From Vespula vulgaris (Eukaryota > Arthropoda > Insecta > Hymenoptera > Vespidae), in the NCBI RefSeq assembly GCF_905475345.1, contig NC_066591.1, positions 7,049,501-7,113,500 of the forward strand: a DNA stretch of 64,000 nucleotides. Direction: 5' to 3'. Below are positions 1 to 12,058 of the stretch, piece by piece. The notes under the pieces were generated by a model. It was not told where the DNA came from. It searched no databases and was given only the letters and a program-made list of their open reading frames with translations. How positions within the stretch are numbered: the stretch's first letter is position 1; every line of letters begins with the position of its first letter. Position numbers and translations under genes: made by a program.

Positions 1-527
1 TTTTTCACTACATTTACCTATTGAAGTAGAGAAAAGAGCGCATTCATGACTGACAGGAATTAATAAATCACGATGGATGGACCATGATTGGATTCATATT
101 GGACGTATCGAAGAAGGAACGGACGATTTATATCGATAATTTATTTTTTTTTTATTTTCTTCATCGTACGTTTTATCGATGTGACTGATATCGAGTTTTT
201 ATCTTCCTTTTTTCGAGATTAATTGATGTTAGTCGATATTTGAGTACCTACTATTTTATTCGACTATACGAAAAATCTGCTAGTTAGAGAGTCATTGAAA
301 AAAAGTTACGCATAACTCGGTACGTCGAATGAACATGCCGCTCGCTTCAGTCGATATTCAAAACTATTCTCTTTTTGAAGTAGTAGAATTCTCTTTAATG
401 GTTAGCTTTTGGTAGAGAACAGCACTCTGGTTTTAATATATAGGTATATATCTATGTACACACGATATATGTATATTGTATGTACATCAAGTACATATCA
501 AATATAAAGCGTATTTATAATATATAT

Positions 528-548
528 ACACACACACACACACACACA
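528..548. repeat. (AC)n microsatellite
   Basis: Pure dinucleotide AC tract of about ten units, following a (TA)n run at 517-527. An ordinary microsatellite of the kind scattered through the window. Confidence 0.95.
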
Positions 549-1672
549 AACGAGAAACAACGGAGATCGAGTTTATTTAATCCATTAATAAAATAATATT
601 CTTTTCATTTGCTTGTATAAAAATGTTAACATTTTAGAAAATAACAGAAATAATACTTCCTGCGAAAATTTGTAGTGCTTCTTCAAAGTTCCGATAAAAA
701 TCATTCTATCTGTTATTATTATATTTCGTATCTTTTATTTCATAGCAGAGTTACATTTGAATCACGCGAGTAGTGTGATAAGTATCGGTAGAAAATTTGT
801 CAGAAAGGAAAGGGGTTATGAATCATCTCAAATGGACCACAAGGAGGACGTACAATGCACGTACGAATGTTTTTCGAGTAGACTTTGAATGACTTCGACC
901 CTCATCTCGAAGAAACGACTCGCACGGATGCACGACAATTTCGCTAAAATTTGCACCAGTAAGTGGACGCGGTTAGGCTGGACGCGTTAGAGGTCTTTCT
1001 ACTCTTTTCTCCCTCCCTCTTTCTATCTCTCATCCCCTACTTCCATTTCCTCTTTCCTACTTGTTACATCGGCCACTTTATTTTATTGCCCGGCACTCTT
1101 CTTACTACGTAACAAGAGAAGCCTGATATAGCTTCCTTTGTCCCTGCAGTGCACGCAAACGAAGGCGGTGCGAACGATTAGTACAGTGCTGTTGAAACGG
1201 TTATTATTCTTCACCGCACACCACTTCTCTTCACTCGACGATTTCAAATATAGTAGTCCGTCTGTAACTGCACTTTATTCGTTGGTTATTTAAAGAGAGA
1301 TTTTTCGATATTTTCTTTTTCTTTATTATTCTCATTGTCATTGAATTCAAGTATAATTATTGTAACAAAGTATAATAAAGATATAGTTTGTTAAATACAT
1401 CAACTTGAATAAGCAAAATAATAGATAATCAAAAATAAATTGAATCGGATGCATTTTAACGTTCGTTTCGTGTATGCGGAACAGTTAAATACCTAATTAA
1501 AATTCGGATCGTATCGCTAATTATTAATTAAATTTCTCGATTCACATTCAATACAGAAAGTAGGATTCATTTGAGACGTTAACGTTACGATTAGATCGGT
1601 GATATCAAGGCAGATGCCCAAAATTGTCGGTATCTTCTCTGTGCATTTTGAAAATTATGTCGGCATGAGATC

Positions 1673-1864
1673 ATGATGGCTTTCGAGTGGCTAATAACAA
1701 TAACAAGTTTGGCGATGCTTCCGGACTATGAGGAAGGTAGTTTGCGTTGTTGCTGGTTCACAGATAAGCCAGATTTATGCTTGAAACGGAGTTCTCCAGA
1801 TTACGATCGATATCCCGATATTCGCAATTATTGCACCACAACGTGGGGATTCATGAAAAAGTAA
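1673..1864 (+). CDS. Unrecognised small ORF with a hydrophobic N-terminus
   Basis: This 63-codon frame starts at tandem ATG codons. It opens with a hydrophobic run (FEWLITITSLAML) that could act as a short signal peptide, followed by a polar part with four cysteines (RCCWF, DLCLK, NYCTT). A GT that could be a weak splice donor lies after the glutamates near 1736. No conserved family is recognised, and there is no supporting upstream or downstream exon. A frame of this length is expected by chance in 64 kb, so it is listed only as the more protein-like of the short ORFs in the left part. Confidence 0.1.
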   Translation: MMAFEWLITITSLAMLPDYEEGSLRCCWFTDKPDLCLKRSSPDYDRYPDIRNYCTTTWGFMKK

Positions 1865-3238
1865 AATACGGCTTGCACCGTTTTATTCTCGCCCATCCCA
1901 CACTTTCTACATTTCTCTCTTTCTCTCTTTCTTTTTTTCTGTCTTTTTCTCTTATTTTTGTCGTTCTTTTTTATTTTATCGTTGTGAACCATCGGCCAAC
2001 TTTATAATATAAAAGCTCGCCGGTAGACGGAAGATCTGTATTTTTTTTCTAAGTATATTTGTAGAAAGATTTTCTTATATGTATAATGACTGAAAAAATA
2101 ATATCGTACGGTATCAAAATCAGTTAATATGAAAGTTTTGATTTTTATGTCGTTTTATGCCGGGTTTTAATGAAATTATCTCTAGTGGTAAATTACTTAA
2201 ATATAATTTATGTGTGGTATTTAATAAAAATCGATTTTACAGTATCGTGAATTTCTACATTATCATCTACGATGTATTTTAAATATTTCAGGTATTTTGG
2301 TTATATTCTATTTTATCGAAATGTATAGATCTACGTAGCATCACATCGTTTTGTTCGGTTTATATCGAGCTTTACAGAAAAGTAAAATCAACGATAAGGG
2401 TTATGGGAGTATTTTTATTAACCGCTCTAATTTACCTTCGCAAATACAGCTAAAAATGAGAATTGGATAGTATAAAATGTATAGTGATTTTTTCAAATTC
2501 ATCGAGAAATCTGTTTCTGAACGATAATTCTGAAATTCTCGAAAACGCTTGATTCGCGAGACATTCGTCATTGCATCGCAAATTTAATGTCGATCATTTT
2601 CTCTGTGTTTGAGCGAATCCGTAAGTACATGAGTGAGTCGGAGAATGAACTGAATTTATATAGGTATACGATAATGGAGTATAGTACTTACACGTTGACG
2701 ATCACTGTAAAGTTTTAACGCAAACGTTATCGCCTAGCATACAGGCTCATTCGTTATTCCACACTGATCCTGTCACATGGTGGGTGTGACGTTCCCGATA
2801 GGAGTATCTTCATTCTCGGAATAACTTTAGCGGATAAGTAGGGTTTACGTGAAAATCCCAATGCGTTTGAGTATAACTATATTAAAATCTCGAATTCTCG
2901 ACTTTTTCATTAAATCATGTTATATTTATACACTGGTAAGTCTAAGTCTAATTTGTTATAAATCAAAAATATATATGTGTGTAAAATGAAATTGCGAGAA
3001 TTGTTGAGACATATAGATGTCTCTCATGTTGCGAATTTAAATATATAAAGAAATGGGAAGGTTCGTAGGACTTTGTTAGGAGGAAAAGGTTCGCATGCGA
3101 CTGGCATGGGAAACCGTATTACGATGCTTTCCAATCAAAAAGACAATCGATATGGGGAGATTGAAGTGGAGAAATGGCAAAGCAGAATGATTGCCGATTT
3201 CAAAGAAAGTTGGTAGTATCGATACTATGCCGACACAT

Positions 3239-3260
3239 ACACACACACACACACACACAC
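3239..3260. repeat. (AC)n microsatellite
   Basis: Eleven AC units, preceded by the related words ACACAT. The overlapping short frames rich in His-Thr or Cys-Val are translations of this tract. Confidence 0.95.
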
Positions 3261-5116
3261 GCGTTTTTCGCATTTCATTTATGTTGTTTCATCGTCCTAT
3301 CACCTGATACTCTCCCAAATGGCAACTGCGTTTGCCCTTCGAACTCGTACCATTAACATTTCTGTGTACCCATAACTTCAAAGAGAAATCTCTTTTCGTT
3401 CACCGACGATCGATTCAAGAAATTCGTTTGTTCATCGACGTACCGACGGTATCCCCATTTCTTCGTTATTCATTTTTATGAAAAATTTCTCTCGAGGAAT
3501 CTTTTCTGAAAAGATACTCTAACTCAATTACGTTTTATCTATTGAAACAGAACAGCGAGAGAAATTGTGGACAGGAATCGGATAAACGGCGTGTTTCTCC
3601 TCTAGACTGAAGTTTTAGGCGTAAAGAGAGTGAGTAAAAGAGAGAGAGAGAGAAACAGGGATAAAAATGGATCGCGGATTGGAAGCTATACCCTCCGGAA
3701 TAATGACAACTATAACGTTCAGCCGGCTAGATGCGAGAAGCTTTGCTCTGCTGGAAAAATTACTCCTTGATCTGAGCGGATTTTGTGAGACGTCGTTGCC
3801 AGTTCTTCGCGGATTTGTCGAGGATAAGAGGTTTTTCCGCGTTGTCTCTATGAGACTCTTTTCAGGCTGCGATGGACCTCGCTAATCGTTTCGTACGGAT
3901 CGTTAAGATGAGAGTTTAAAAAGAGAAATCGTTTTGGTATAATCCGGCTTTCACCGTCGATAATCTCTCGCATAAATCGAGCTTATATCACGTTCAAAGT
4001 ATTGTGTTTATTTGATATAATTACAATTTAACAATAAATCGGATTACAGTCCTGTTTATTATACTCAAATACGCTACACTACATATTCCATGTTATTGGT
4101 TACACATATCTTATTCGATCAACATACTAGTAGTTCGAAATGTAATAGCGTACATTTCGTTTCTACAGTAAACTGAGTGATATAAACCATCTGAAAAAAA
4201 CAGACCCTTGAAAAATATAAAACGGGATTTACGACACCACAGAAAATACTTCGTTACATTTTTACGATCGACAACTTTTTGGTAATTCGGTCAGCGTCGG
4301 AACAATGAATTCTGAAAACCCGAGGACGTCTCGAAATATCCAGCTATATTTTATAAATGTGAGTATCTTTTCCAACAGAAAGCTTCAACTTTTTTTTCTA
4401 TTTTCTTTAGAGTTAGGGAAATGAACAAATTATTAGCTGAAGTATCACGAAATTGTGAAGAGAGATTAACGGTATTGTAAGGGTAGGAATCTTGCTTACC
4501 TTTCTCATCATTTTTTAACAGTGGTTGCTTGTTAAGTGGTAGAATAGTTCGCGTGTCGGAAGGTACATTCTATAGGATATAAGCGAAAGATATTTGCTTA
4601 TTACCGAGATAGCCACGTTAGAAAACCAAGTTTATTACTAGAATAAATAAGATCTCTATTACGTTTATAAAATAAACTGGATATTAGATATCGTTCGCTT
4701 GGAAAATAATTTGTATTAAAATCGAAATGATATCTTTGCTATTAAATTTTCTTCAATTACTAGATACATTAATAATGAATAAAGTTTGAGTTAAAAGTAT
4801 GAAAAATATAGATAAATACATGTAACTATAATAGAAGACGAATTTAACACATATAACGTAATTGCGTGATAGAGATTGATATTGAACGTTAATATTTACT
4901 CGTTGTTCATTTCTTACTAACTTACTCTGATGAAACACCGTCAAATTTCTTATTTGACTATTTTAGTTCTGGCGACCAGCAAATCCCGAACCTAGTCTAA
5001 CGTTGTAGCGATTCACCCTTTTTGCGGTTACGTCTCAGCAGGATGAATCTCATTTTGAAGAAGGGAAACGACGAAAACGAGGTCGAAATTGTAAAGTCAG
5101 CCGAGTACGACGAGCG

Positions 5117-5143
5117 AAGCTTCGTACGGCATGTACGAAGCTT
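5117..5143. repeat. Perfect 11-bp inverted repeat (hairpin)
   Basis: AAGCTTCGTAC at 5117-5127 is followed after the 5-nt loop GGCAT by its exact reverse complement GTACGAAGCTT at 5133-5143. It lies in a somewhat G+C-richer segment (5030-5220) just before a (GA)n tract. A DNA or RNA hairpin is possible. It is not followed by a T-run and no function is claimed. Confidence 0.75.
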
Positions 5144-5217
5144 AGAGGAAACGCAAGTCGTCTCATGGGACCAGCTTCCCAGGGTAGCCGCAGCGATATC
5201 AGCTAGACAGAAGAGTA

Positions 5218-5220
5218 GAG

Positions 5221-5264
<44 letters not shown>
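5218..5264. repeat. (GA)n microsatellite
   Basis: GA tract of about 47 bp with one AAA interruption near 5228-5230. The Arg-Glu run in the plus-strand frame through here and the Leu-Ser run in the minus-strand frame are repeat translations. Confidence 0.95.
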
Positions 5265-5266
<2 letters not shown>

Positions 5267-6403
5267 CTCTTTTTCCTTTGGGGCTGCTCTCTTCGACCAG
5301 ACTTTCAACGATAGTTCCTTCGGTATTCCCAGCCTGTCTCATTTACGATCAAGTTACGGGCTCGTTTCACGTTCGAACACTATTTTCCCGTCCTTCTTGT
5401 TTCTCGTTAGCACGACGTTTCTTTCTGAACAGCTTTCGGCTTACCATGTCCTCGACGTTTGGATTTCATAACTCGCATTAATGTAAAAGAAATTCCATAA
5501 ATCAAACATGAATAACTGGCGTCTTGCGGACCGCACCCAAATTTACCTGTTCTGTTAAAGTAGGAAAAGATCTCTACTATTCGATACCGTCGTGACTCGT
5601 AAGCTTCATAGCTTTTGTTTCTGTCTATTTATGGATAATCGGTCGGAGTGGTGGCTAGGGAACTTAGATAGTACGTGAATGGATTGATTGATAGTAAGAA
5701 CTGTGTGGCTCTTGGCGTAGAAGTTGTTCACGTTTAGTATAAATAGTTATCCTTATGCCGAAATTGTTTTCCGTCTTTTTGCGAATCGATCATGAGTCGA
5801 TTTAAAAGTCATACTATCGAAACTTCCAAAGGTCATGGCAGAACGAATATCTTTATTTCATTTTTAAGTGAAGTTAAAGAATAGATTAGTTCCAGTAATT
5901 GAATCTGTATTGAATCGCATCAAATATTTTATATCCTGTTTTTTCGAATGAAAGAAATAGAAAAATAAAAAATGTCGAATTTATTGAGCGTTGCTGATTT
6001 TTTTAGTAACATCGAAAGATGCACGTGTTTTAATTTACGAGATTTTACTTATTTTTGATTGCATGTAGAAATGAAGATAATAAAATTGTCATTAACATAA
6101 AGAAAATTTGAAAGGCTTTTTGTTATTACTATTCGATAAATCTTAGATATATTCTTTGAGACATATTTCATAGAACATATGCTGCTTCGAGAAATTGTGA
6201 ATTATGTCACTGCATCGTATTTTGTAGATTATTCTGAAATCTGAGAGAACGATATGGTGGGAATTACATCAGTAATGATCACCTGCTTTATTAACAGCCA
6301 TCTCTCGGCGTCCTCTGTTCACGGGTATATTAACTAGCGACCCCGCAACGAGGTTTACTGGCCTCTCATGTGGTATTTGTAGGTGTGCGTGCCAGTTCTC
6401 GGA

Positions 6404-6431
6404 CTCTCTCTCTCTCTCTCTTTCTCTCTCT
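6404..6431. repeat. (CT)n microsatellite
   Basis: CT tract of about 28 bp with one TTT interruption. It accounts for the Leu-Ser and Arg-Glu rich frames crossing it on the two strands. Confidence 0.9.
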
Positions 6432-6974
6432 GTCCCGTTCTCCCTCGTGTACGTTTCCAAAATGCGTTAGCACGCGGTCGAGTATGTTGCAGCATGTATC
6501 ACGGACGAGCGAGTCGACGCTTGCGAATAACTCAATTCAACGATGAGTTAACGAATTTTTCGAGTACCAACCATCACGTTTCTCTCGCCGAAAAGACTTA
6601 CTACGTATCTAACTACATATATGTGTACGTTGTACGTTTACGATACAATTCGAGTGATATATAACATAAGCAATATAATGCTTTTATTAAATTTTAAAAA
6701 CTACTTTACCTTTATAATCGAATATTGTTATTATTAACTCTTTTCGATTATCAACATATCTATCATGAAAAAGTATAAAACAAAGTTGAGCAATTGAGTT
6801 TTATCGTTAAAACTTCAGAAATGACGATGTCACGGGCCAGAAATTTGCACGATGTTGCGATCTTCCATCTTGCACGACTAAATGTTGCTGTTGGAAAACA
6901 TTCATCACATCTAAACCGTGAGGATGATGTGTACGCCTTTATTAAATACGGAAAGTCCAGATGATGGATTTTTT

Positions 6975-7016
6975 TGACGTCCGGCTAACGTCATTTCGCC
7001 GGACTGCCTGACGTCA
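6975..7016. promoter_or_regulatory. CRE-like cluster with an inverted repeat
   Basis: Within about 42 bp there is TGACGT at 6975-6980, a perfect 7-bp inverted repeat GTCCGGC (6979-6985) and GCCGGAC (6998-7004), an ACGTCA core in the spacer, and a full palindromic TGACGTCA at 7009-7016. TGACGTCA is the consensus bZIP (CREB/ATF) site. The surroundings (6960-7075) are more G+C-rich than the flanks. The clustering suggests a regulatory element; binding itself is inference. Confidence 0.4.
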
Positions 7017-7098
7017 TTAGCCGTTTTTCACTTCCCGCCAGAAACTCATTTCAGCTCTTGCACGCCGCTCGTTGATTTTGACATTTACGAGGCGGCTA

Positions 7099-7143
7099 TC
7101 TCTCCCTCTCTCTCCCTCTCTCTCTCTTTCTCTCTTCTCTCTC
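7099..7143. repeat. CT-rich microsatellite
   Basis: Imperfect (CT)n with CCC and TTT interruptions. A TTTTCAG acceptor-like sequence follows at about 7159-7165, but no exon is evident after it. Confidence 0.9.
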
Positions 7144-9149
7144 ATGATCATCTTCTATTTTCAGGGTGTGTTCGTCCACGGTAGCATACGTCCTACAATT
7201 CAGCAAAGTGGAAAACGAATTTTGGAAAATCGATTTTCCAAATTTCCTTTAGTAGCAGATTCCTCGATATCTCGATAAAAAAATTTTCTCAATCAATTCC
7301 AAATACTATTTTACTCTTTAATTAATCACTATCTACTCTACTTTCCAATCAATGAATTCAAGTCCGCGTACGGGTACGCGATTTAATTCCTAACGAGGGT
7401 GAGTTCTCGATCCACGATATAATCCTGTTATTACTTCGAACTTGTTCCTATAATATCTACTGGCACGTGTTTCTCTTGTTTGCGAGAAGTTCATAGGCGA
7501 ATTAACCGATCACTATACGCGTTTGAATTGTGTAACAAGGAGTTTATCGTTACTCCGACAATCCTACGCTTACACAGAGATTATACAAATGTAGAACTTA
7601 ATTGAAATGTAATTTGAACGGTACACTCGAAAAAGATCTTGTTATTTTGGATTTAGTTTTTTTTCGATAAACATAAAAAAGAGAAAGAAAAATATTCGAA
7701 AAAATTTTCTGATCATCAAGAAACCTTCAAAATGTAAATGAATTCATTTATATAATATTTTATACATTGTTATACAATTGTTTTTACATTTTCGTTATTT
7801 TCTCATGTTAGAATAAGTTAGAAACTTTTGCACAACAATTCCTACTTCAATATCTCCTTAGAAAAGCCTTGATAAACCTTTAAGAAAACCCTTCACATTG
7901 TAGAGAAACACGTTTACTAGGAGTGCAGAATTTCTTAGCAAGAATATGCTTCTTTCGTCGTTCGCTGTAAAATTTATTGCAACTTGTTCGGGAAGGTATT
8001 TTCGTTGAAATTTTGAGATTTCAAGCGTACTCTCGCGTATTCGAATTCAGGAGTTTCCTAACCCACGAAACTCTTACCTCGACCAGAGCCTCCCTCTAGA
8101 TTCGTAGTTTCCCAACCGCTACGAACATCGATATTGTTGAAACTTTCTTGCGTTCTACGTCGTGTTATGGCTTATGTTTCTACATGCCACATACATACAT
8201 ACATACATAGATATGTCTGTTTCTATATGTATGTGTTTAATAAAATATTACTTTCTGCTTGTCAAGATTATAACAAATCTCTGTGGAACATCTCCAAATG
8301 TTTCTTTAATAAATATTGCACATAAAATTTTCATAGGAAAGTAAATATAAAAAATGAATCGAAGTAAGCTATGAAATGTAAACGAATAGAAAATCACTAA
8401 CTATCTAATCAGTTTCCTGTCGAACAATTAATTTAGCGAAGAAAATCTTTAACGTCTCGCGAAACTAGTTCGAAGTCATAAATGAGTTTCGACGTCTCGA
8501 TTAAGGCTGTTCATCATCCCTCGGTTTATAATGGTTTACGCCAACATTCAGAACAGGCGTAATTATTGAACGATTTTGATGAACAAAATCTCATTTTAAA
8601 ACTGAAGGTTCAAGCGAGGACTTTTCCAAACTTTTAAAATAGCTTCATTTTCTTTGAAAAACATCGTGTCAAAAAATGGTGTTCTTTTTTCGACAATAAT
8701 TTATACATAAAAATAAAGTTTTTTAAAAGATTCAAGAAAGCCATGTCCCGACCTAAACCTTCGTCTTTAAAATAAAACCTTGCTCATCAGAATTTCTCAA
8801 GTATTATTTCTCGATTCGATGTTGTCAAAAATGCTGTTTCCGACATTTTTCGTGAAAAAAAGTTTCATATAGTGGCACTTGAACTTTGCGGTGAAAGAGA
8901 AGAAGCTCCTACCATCACTACTGATTTTCATATAAAACGCTAGAATAGTGTGTCGTTTGTTTCCATGAAATATTCGATTGCTTTCTTGTTTGGCATGCTC
9001 AAATTTTCTGACCCATTGCAAACGAAAGTAAACGCGTTTCGCCATCACACGAAGAAGCTATAATAATTTATTCAGGCATTTTAATGAACTTTCGACTAAT
9101 GATTTTATGGTAAAAATAAGTAGATATATAGTTGTTCATATTAATAGGT

Positions 9150-9842
9150 ATTAGGAATAAATTTCATAATTATTTAAACGATGTATAATCTACACGAGAT
9201 ACGATAAATTAATATTTAAATAATAGTGTACATTCGTTTAAACATTACATAGTTTGTAAATATAAAATAAGTTCAATTTAAAATTTAAATAGATTTAAAT
9301 TTTAATCTTTGGTCATAGTTTACATTTAATAACAACAAAACAAACGTTTGACCGACTATGACATTTATCGATCCAGTGTTCTCTCACATTCGTACGAGTA
9401 AACGTCGACAATCACTCTTTCCGTACGGCCAAATTTTAATAATTTATAATTTTGATAATTTTTTAATTGTTTAAACAATGTTTAATATACACGGAGTATA
9501 ATAAATTAATATTTACATAATAGCATATTCGCTGAAACATTATAAAGCCAATAACACGCGATAAACATAAAACTATCTTAATTTAAAATTTCAATACTTT
9601 CAAATTTTGATCTCTTGGGCGTTGATTATGTATAATATCAACAAAAACAAACTCTTGACTAATATTGATTGTTATCGAAACAGTTTCCTTTCGCATTCCG
9701 AAGTGTACACATCGAAGCGATCTCTTTCCAAACTGGTAAGCTTAAATAAATCTTACTTTAAATTATTTTAGAATTATTTAAATAATTTGAAACATATGCG
9801 GAGTATACTATATTATATTATAATATTGGTTATTAATTATAT
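9150..9842. repeat. Degenerate ~300-bp tandem duplication, about 2.3 copies
   Basis: Three successive segments share the same order of words. Copy 1 (about 9152-9440) and copy 2 (about 9449-9745) both contain TTTAAAC, then TAAATTAATATTTA, a TTTAAAATTT word, a run of AACAAA words, a TTGAC word and TCGCATTC/TCACATTC-like ends. Matching points lie 297 bp apart. A partial third copy starts near 9765 with GAATTATTTAAATAATTT and GGAGTATAC, about 307 bp further on. The copies are clearly diverged, so the duplication is old. I see no coding frame and cannot assign it to a transposon family. Confidence 0.6.
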
Positions 9843-9995
9843 AGAAAATAGAACCATTCGATTATTTTAGATTTATACTTTTTTTATTTTTCTCGGGTAG
9901 ACCTTTGATTATGATCCTTGTAAGTGAGTCATTTGATAGGTTTTTCTTTTTTACCTTTTCTCCTTCTCTTCTTCTCTTTCTTTTCTTTTCTTCCA

Positions 9996-10153
9996 GGTAT
10001 GGTTATGGGCAATATAGGGAGAACATTCACGCGCGTGTTGGAACTAGTCATGTCATAGTGGACTCCATTTTATTGTTTGAAATTCGGAAGCAACGGACTA
10101 TTGTGCTTAATAGTAATGTATGAAGCTATCAATGTTGCGATGATTCTGTTATC
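9996..10153 (+). other. Possible isolated exon (splice-site bounded)
   Basis: A long pyrimidine tract ending in TTCTTTTCTTCCAG gives a strong acceptor before 9996, and CTGTAAGTGG gives a near-consensus donor at 10154. The 158 bp between them are more balanced in base composition than the flanks. All three plus-strand frames are interrupted (one is open for about 42 codons and then meets TGA at about 10121), so a fully coding internal exon is not supported. It could be a non-coding or 3' exon, or chance. Confidence 0.15.
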
Positions 10154-10358
10154 TGTAAGTGGGGACTGACCCTTCTCTAGATAGCGTTAGTAGCCTGAAT
10201 TCTCAGTAAGCTCATGTCACTCCGGGAACCGGATTTTAGAGTAAAGTCATCGTTAGCCCGTGTGTCTCCATAAACAGCAATCTCCATGTGGTAAGACCTG
10301 GATCGATATCTATGAACTAAAACTACTATAAACTTTCTATGAAGTACACTATTTATGA

Positions 10359-10389
10359 TTTAATGAATATATATATTATATTCATTAAA
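10359..10389. repeat. Perfect 13-bp inverted repeat
   Basis: TTTAATGAATATA (10359-10371) and TATATTCATTAAA (10377-10389) are exact reverse complements with a 5-nt spacer TATAT. It sits in a very AT-rich run (10340-10450). Such AT palindromes occur often by chance in this composition. Confidence 0.7.
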
Positions 10390-12028
10390 ATAATATTCAA
10401 TATATAAGTATTTATTAATTTTCATATCATTTATATTTATTATCCTTTATGCATTTATATCATGAAATAAATGCATATCGGCGTTCCGTCATATCTATCA
10501 GGGATTACTGCGACAGGCACGCTACCATTAAAGAAGGATATACATATGAGAAAATGAAAAGTGTGAGTTCACAACCTACTAACACTATCTATTGTAACCT
10601 ACCCTTACCTGATCGTTATGTTACGTGTGAGAGGGGTATAACCTACACAAGTTTATAGACTGATACAATAGACAGTATTCCCTTCTTGTGCTTGTAGTTC
10701 ATATATTGTTCATACCTGTCGCTGAAGTCACACACGCTTCGAACGAAAGGGTGATGAACTGCTTAAGGCAAGTATTATAGAACGAGGAAATCTGCTTCGA
10801 AAGAAATTAATTGACGGTATAGAAAAGAAAAATCGATCGAATCTTTAATGTTGATATTCTAATCTGATCTTATTCATCAAGTGCCACGTCGATTTTCTCT
10901 TTATTTTTAATTTTTAAACAAAATTTTCTTTCGACTTATTATATTCTTAATCATTTTTTATTTACATTATATAATTTTAAAGCTTCGTGAAAAGGAACGT
11001 ATACGTGTTAAAACCTTAAAACTGAAGATATCGACGACGTTTGTTTTAACACGACTTTTCTCGGCTTAGGTGTTTCGCTGCTTAATGACGAATAAATTAT
11101 ACAGTATTTGAGACTACAAAGGCATAATGATCGATTCAGTTCCCGACAGTATGTCGCGGAAGGAAGAAGTTGTTTGAACAAACTCTCGGATGTTCTCGGT
11201 TTCCGTTTGTTCTCAAAATGAAAAGCTTTTGACGAAGAATCGATTTCGCATAATTTAACGAAGTACGCGTGATTAACGTAAAATATCTCATTAAAATGTA
11301 TCGTAAAGGTAAAACATTATCTCCGATTCATTAATTAAACTTTTGCTTAAATAATGAATTAATTAAATGTTATAAATAGAAATACAATGACCAAAAATGC
11401 TTTAAAAAAATATAGTACTCCTTATTATTTGCCCATAGGATGTGAGCGGATAGAAATATCTAATTATCAGTTGTAATTAGTGTGGCATATTGAAAATACT
11501 TCGAGCGAACCGAAGTACAGTATAATAAAGTCTAATTTATCAAGCGATCAGGTAATGTATATTCAAGTGCGTCGAAGTAAGCGGAGTTAATTAAATGAAG
11601 GTTTAAATTTGAGGACGCCGGGAAATTTGCCGTTCCCGTTTCGGCAGAATGCATCCAGCGGAGAGGTAAGCAGGGTGTGGCCACAGAGTTTGTCGGATGT
11701 TTAGGTATAATCAGGATGGATATGGCTAGGTGATAATGAGGGGTCACCACCCCGGTTCTGCCACGTGGGACCGAATGAAGACAAATAGCCGGTCTCAACA
11801 CATTTACAGCTCAGCTCGGCGTACGCGTCGGTGTTGATGGTCGTTGTAATATTCCCTGTAAACTCTCGACGTGTCTAGTTACGCACGTATGCCCGTGAAG
11901 TGGGTGAACGACAGCGCGTATAGACATATATAGCTAACCTAGCTAGACATTACCGCTTTAAATTGTCCTATGATGAGCACCCCCTGTGTTTCTACATTAT
12001 TCCCTAATCGAAATCAATCGGCTGTGTT

Positions 12029-12058
12029 CTCTCTCTCTCTCTCTCTTTCTCTTCTCTT
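12029..12058. repeat. (CT)n microsatellite
   Basis: CT tract of about 30 bp with TTT interruptions. No coding meaning. Confidence 0.9.

Larger units (their letters stand above)
1..5217. other. Gene-poor AT-rich stretch
   Basis: No gene can be supported here. There is an (AC)n tract at 528-548 and another at 3239-3260, T-rich runs near 140-160 and 1915-1980, and many short A/T runs. The frame at 1673-1864 (63 codons) begins with a hydrophobic start but resembles no family I know. The frame at 3667-3885 (72 codons) follows a GA tract and is also unrecognised. Around 2773-2789 a small inverted pair, GTCACA and TGTGAC, flanks a 7-bp spacer. Short exons or enhancers may be present but cannot be separated from background by eye. 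Confidence 0.6.
5265..9150. other. Gene-poor stretch with CT tracts and small palindromes
   Basis: No gene is recognised. CT tracts lie at 6404-6431 and 7099-7143, and an (ATAC)n tract at 8190-8208. A perfect 7-bp inverted repeat, CGCGTAC-GG-GTACGCG, lies at 7365-7380. A CRE-like cluster at 6975-7016 is listed separately. The minus-strand frame at 8797-9048 (83 codons) is not simple-repeat derived, but I recognise no domain in it. The stretch 7600-7900 is especially AT-rich. Confidence 0.6.
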
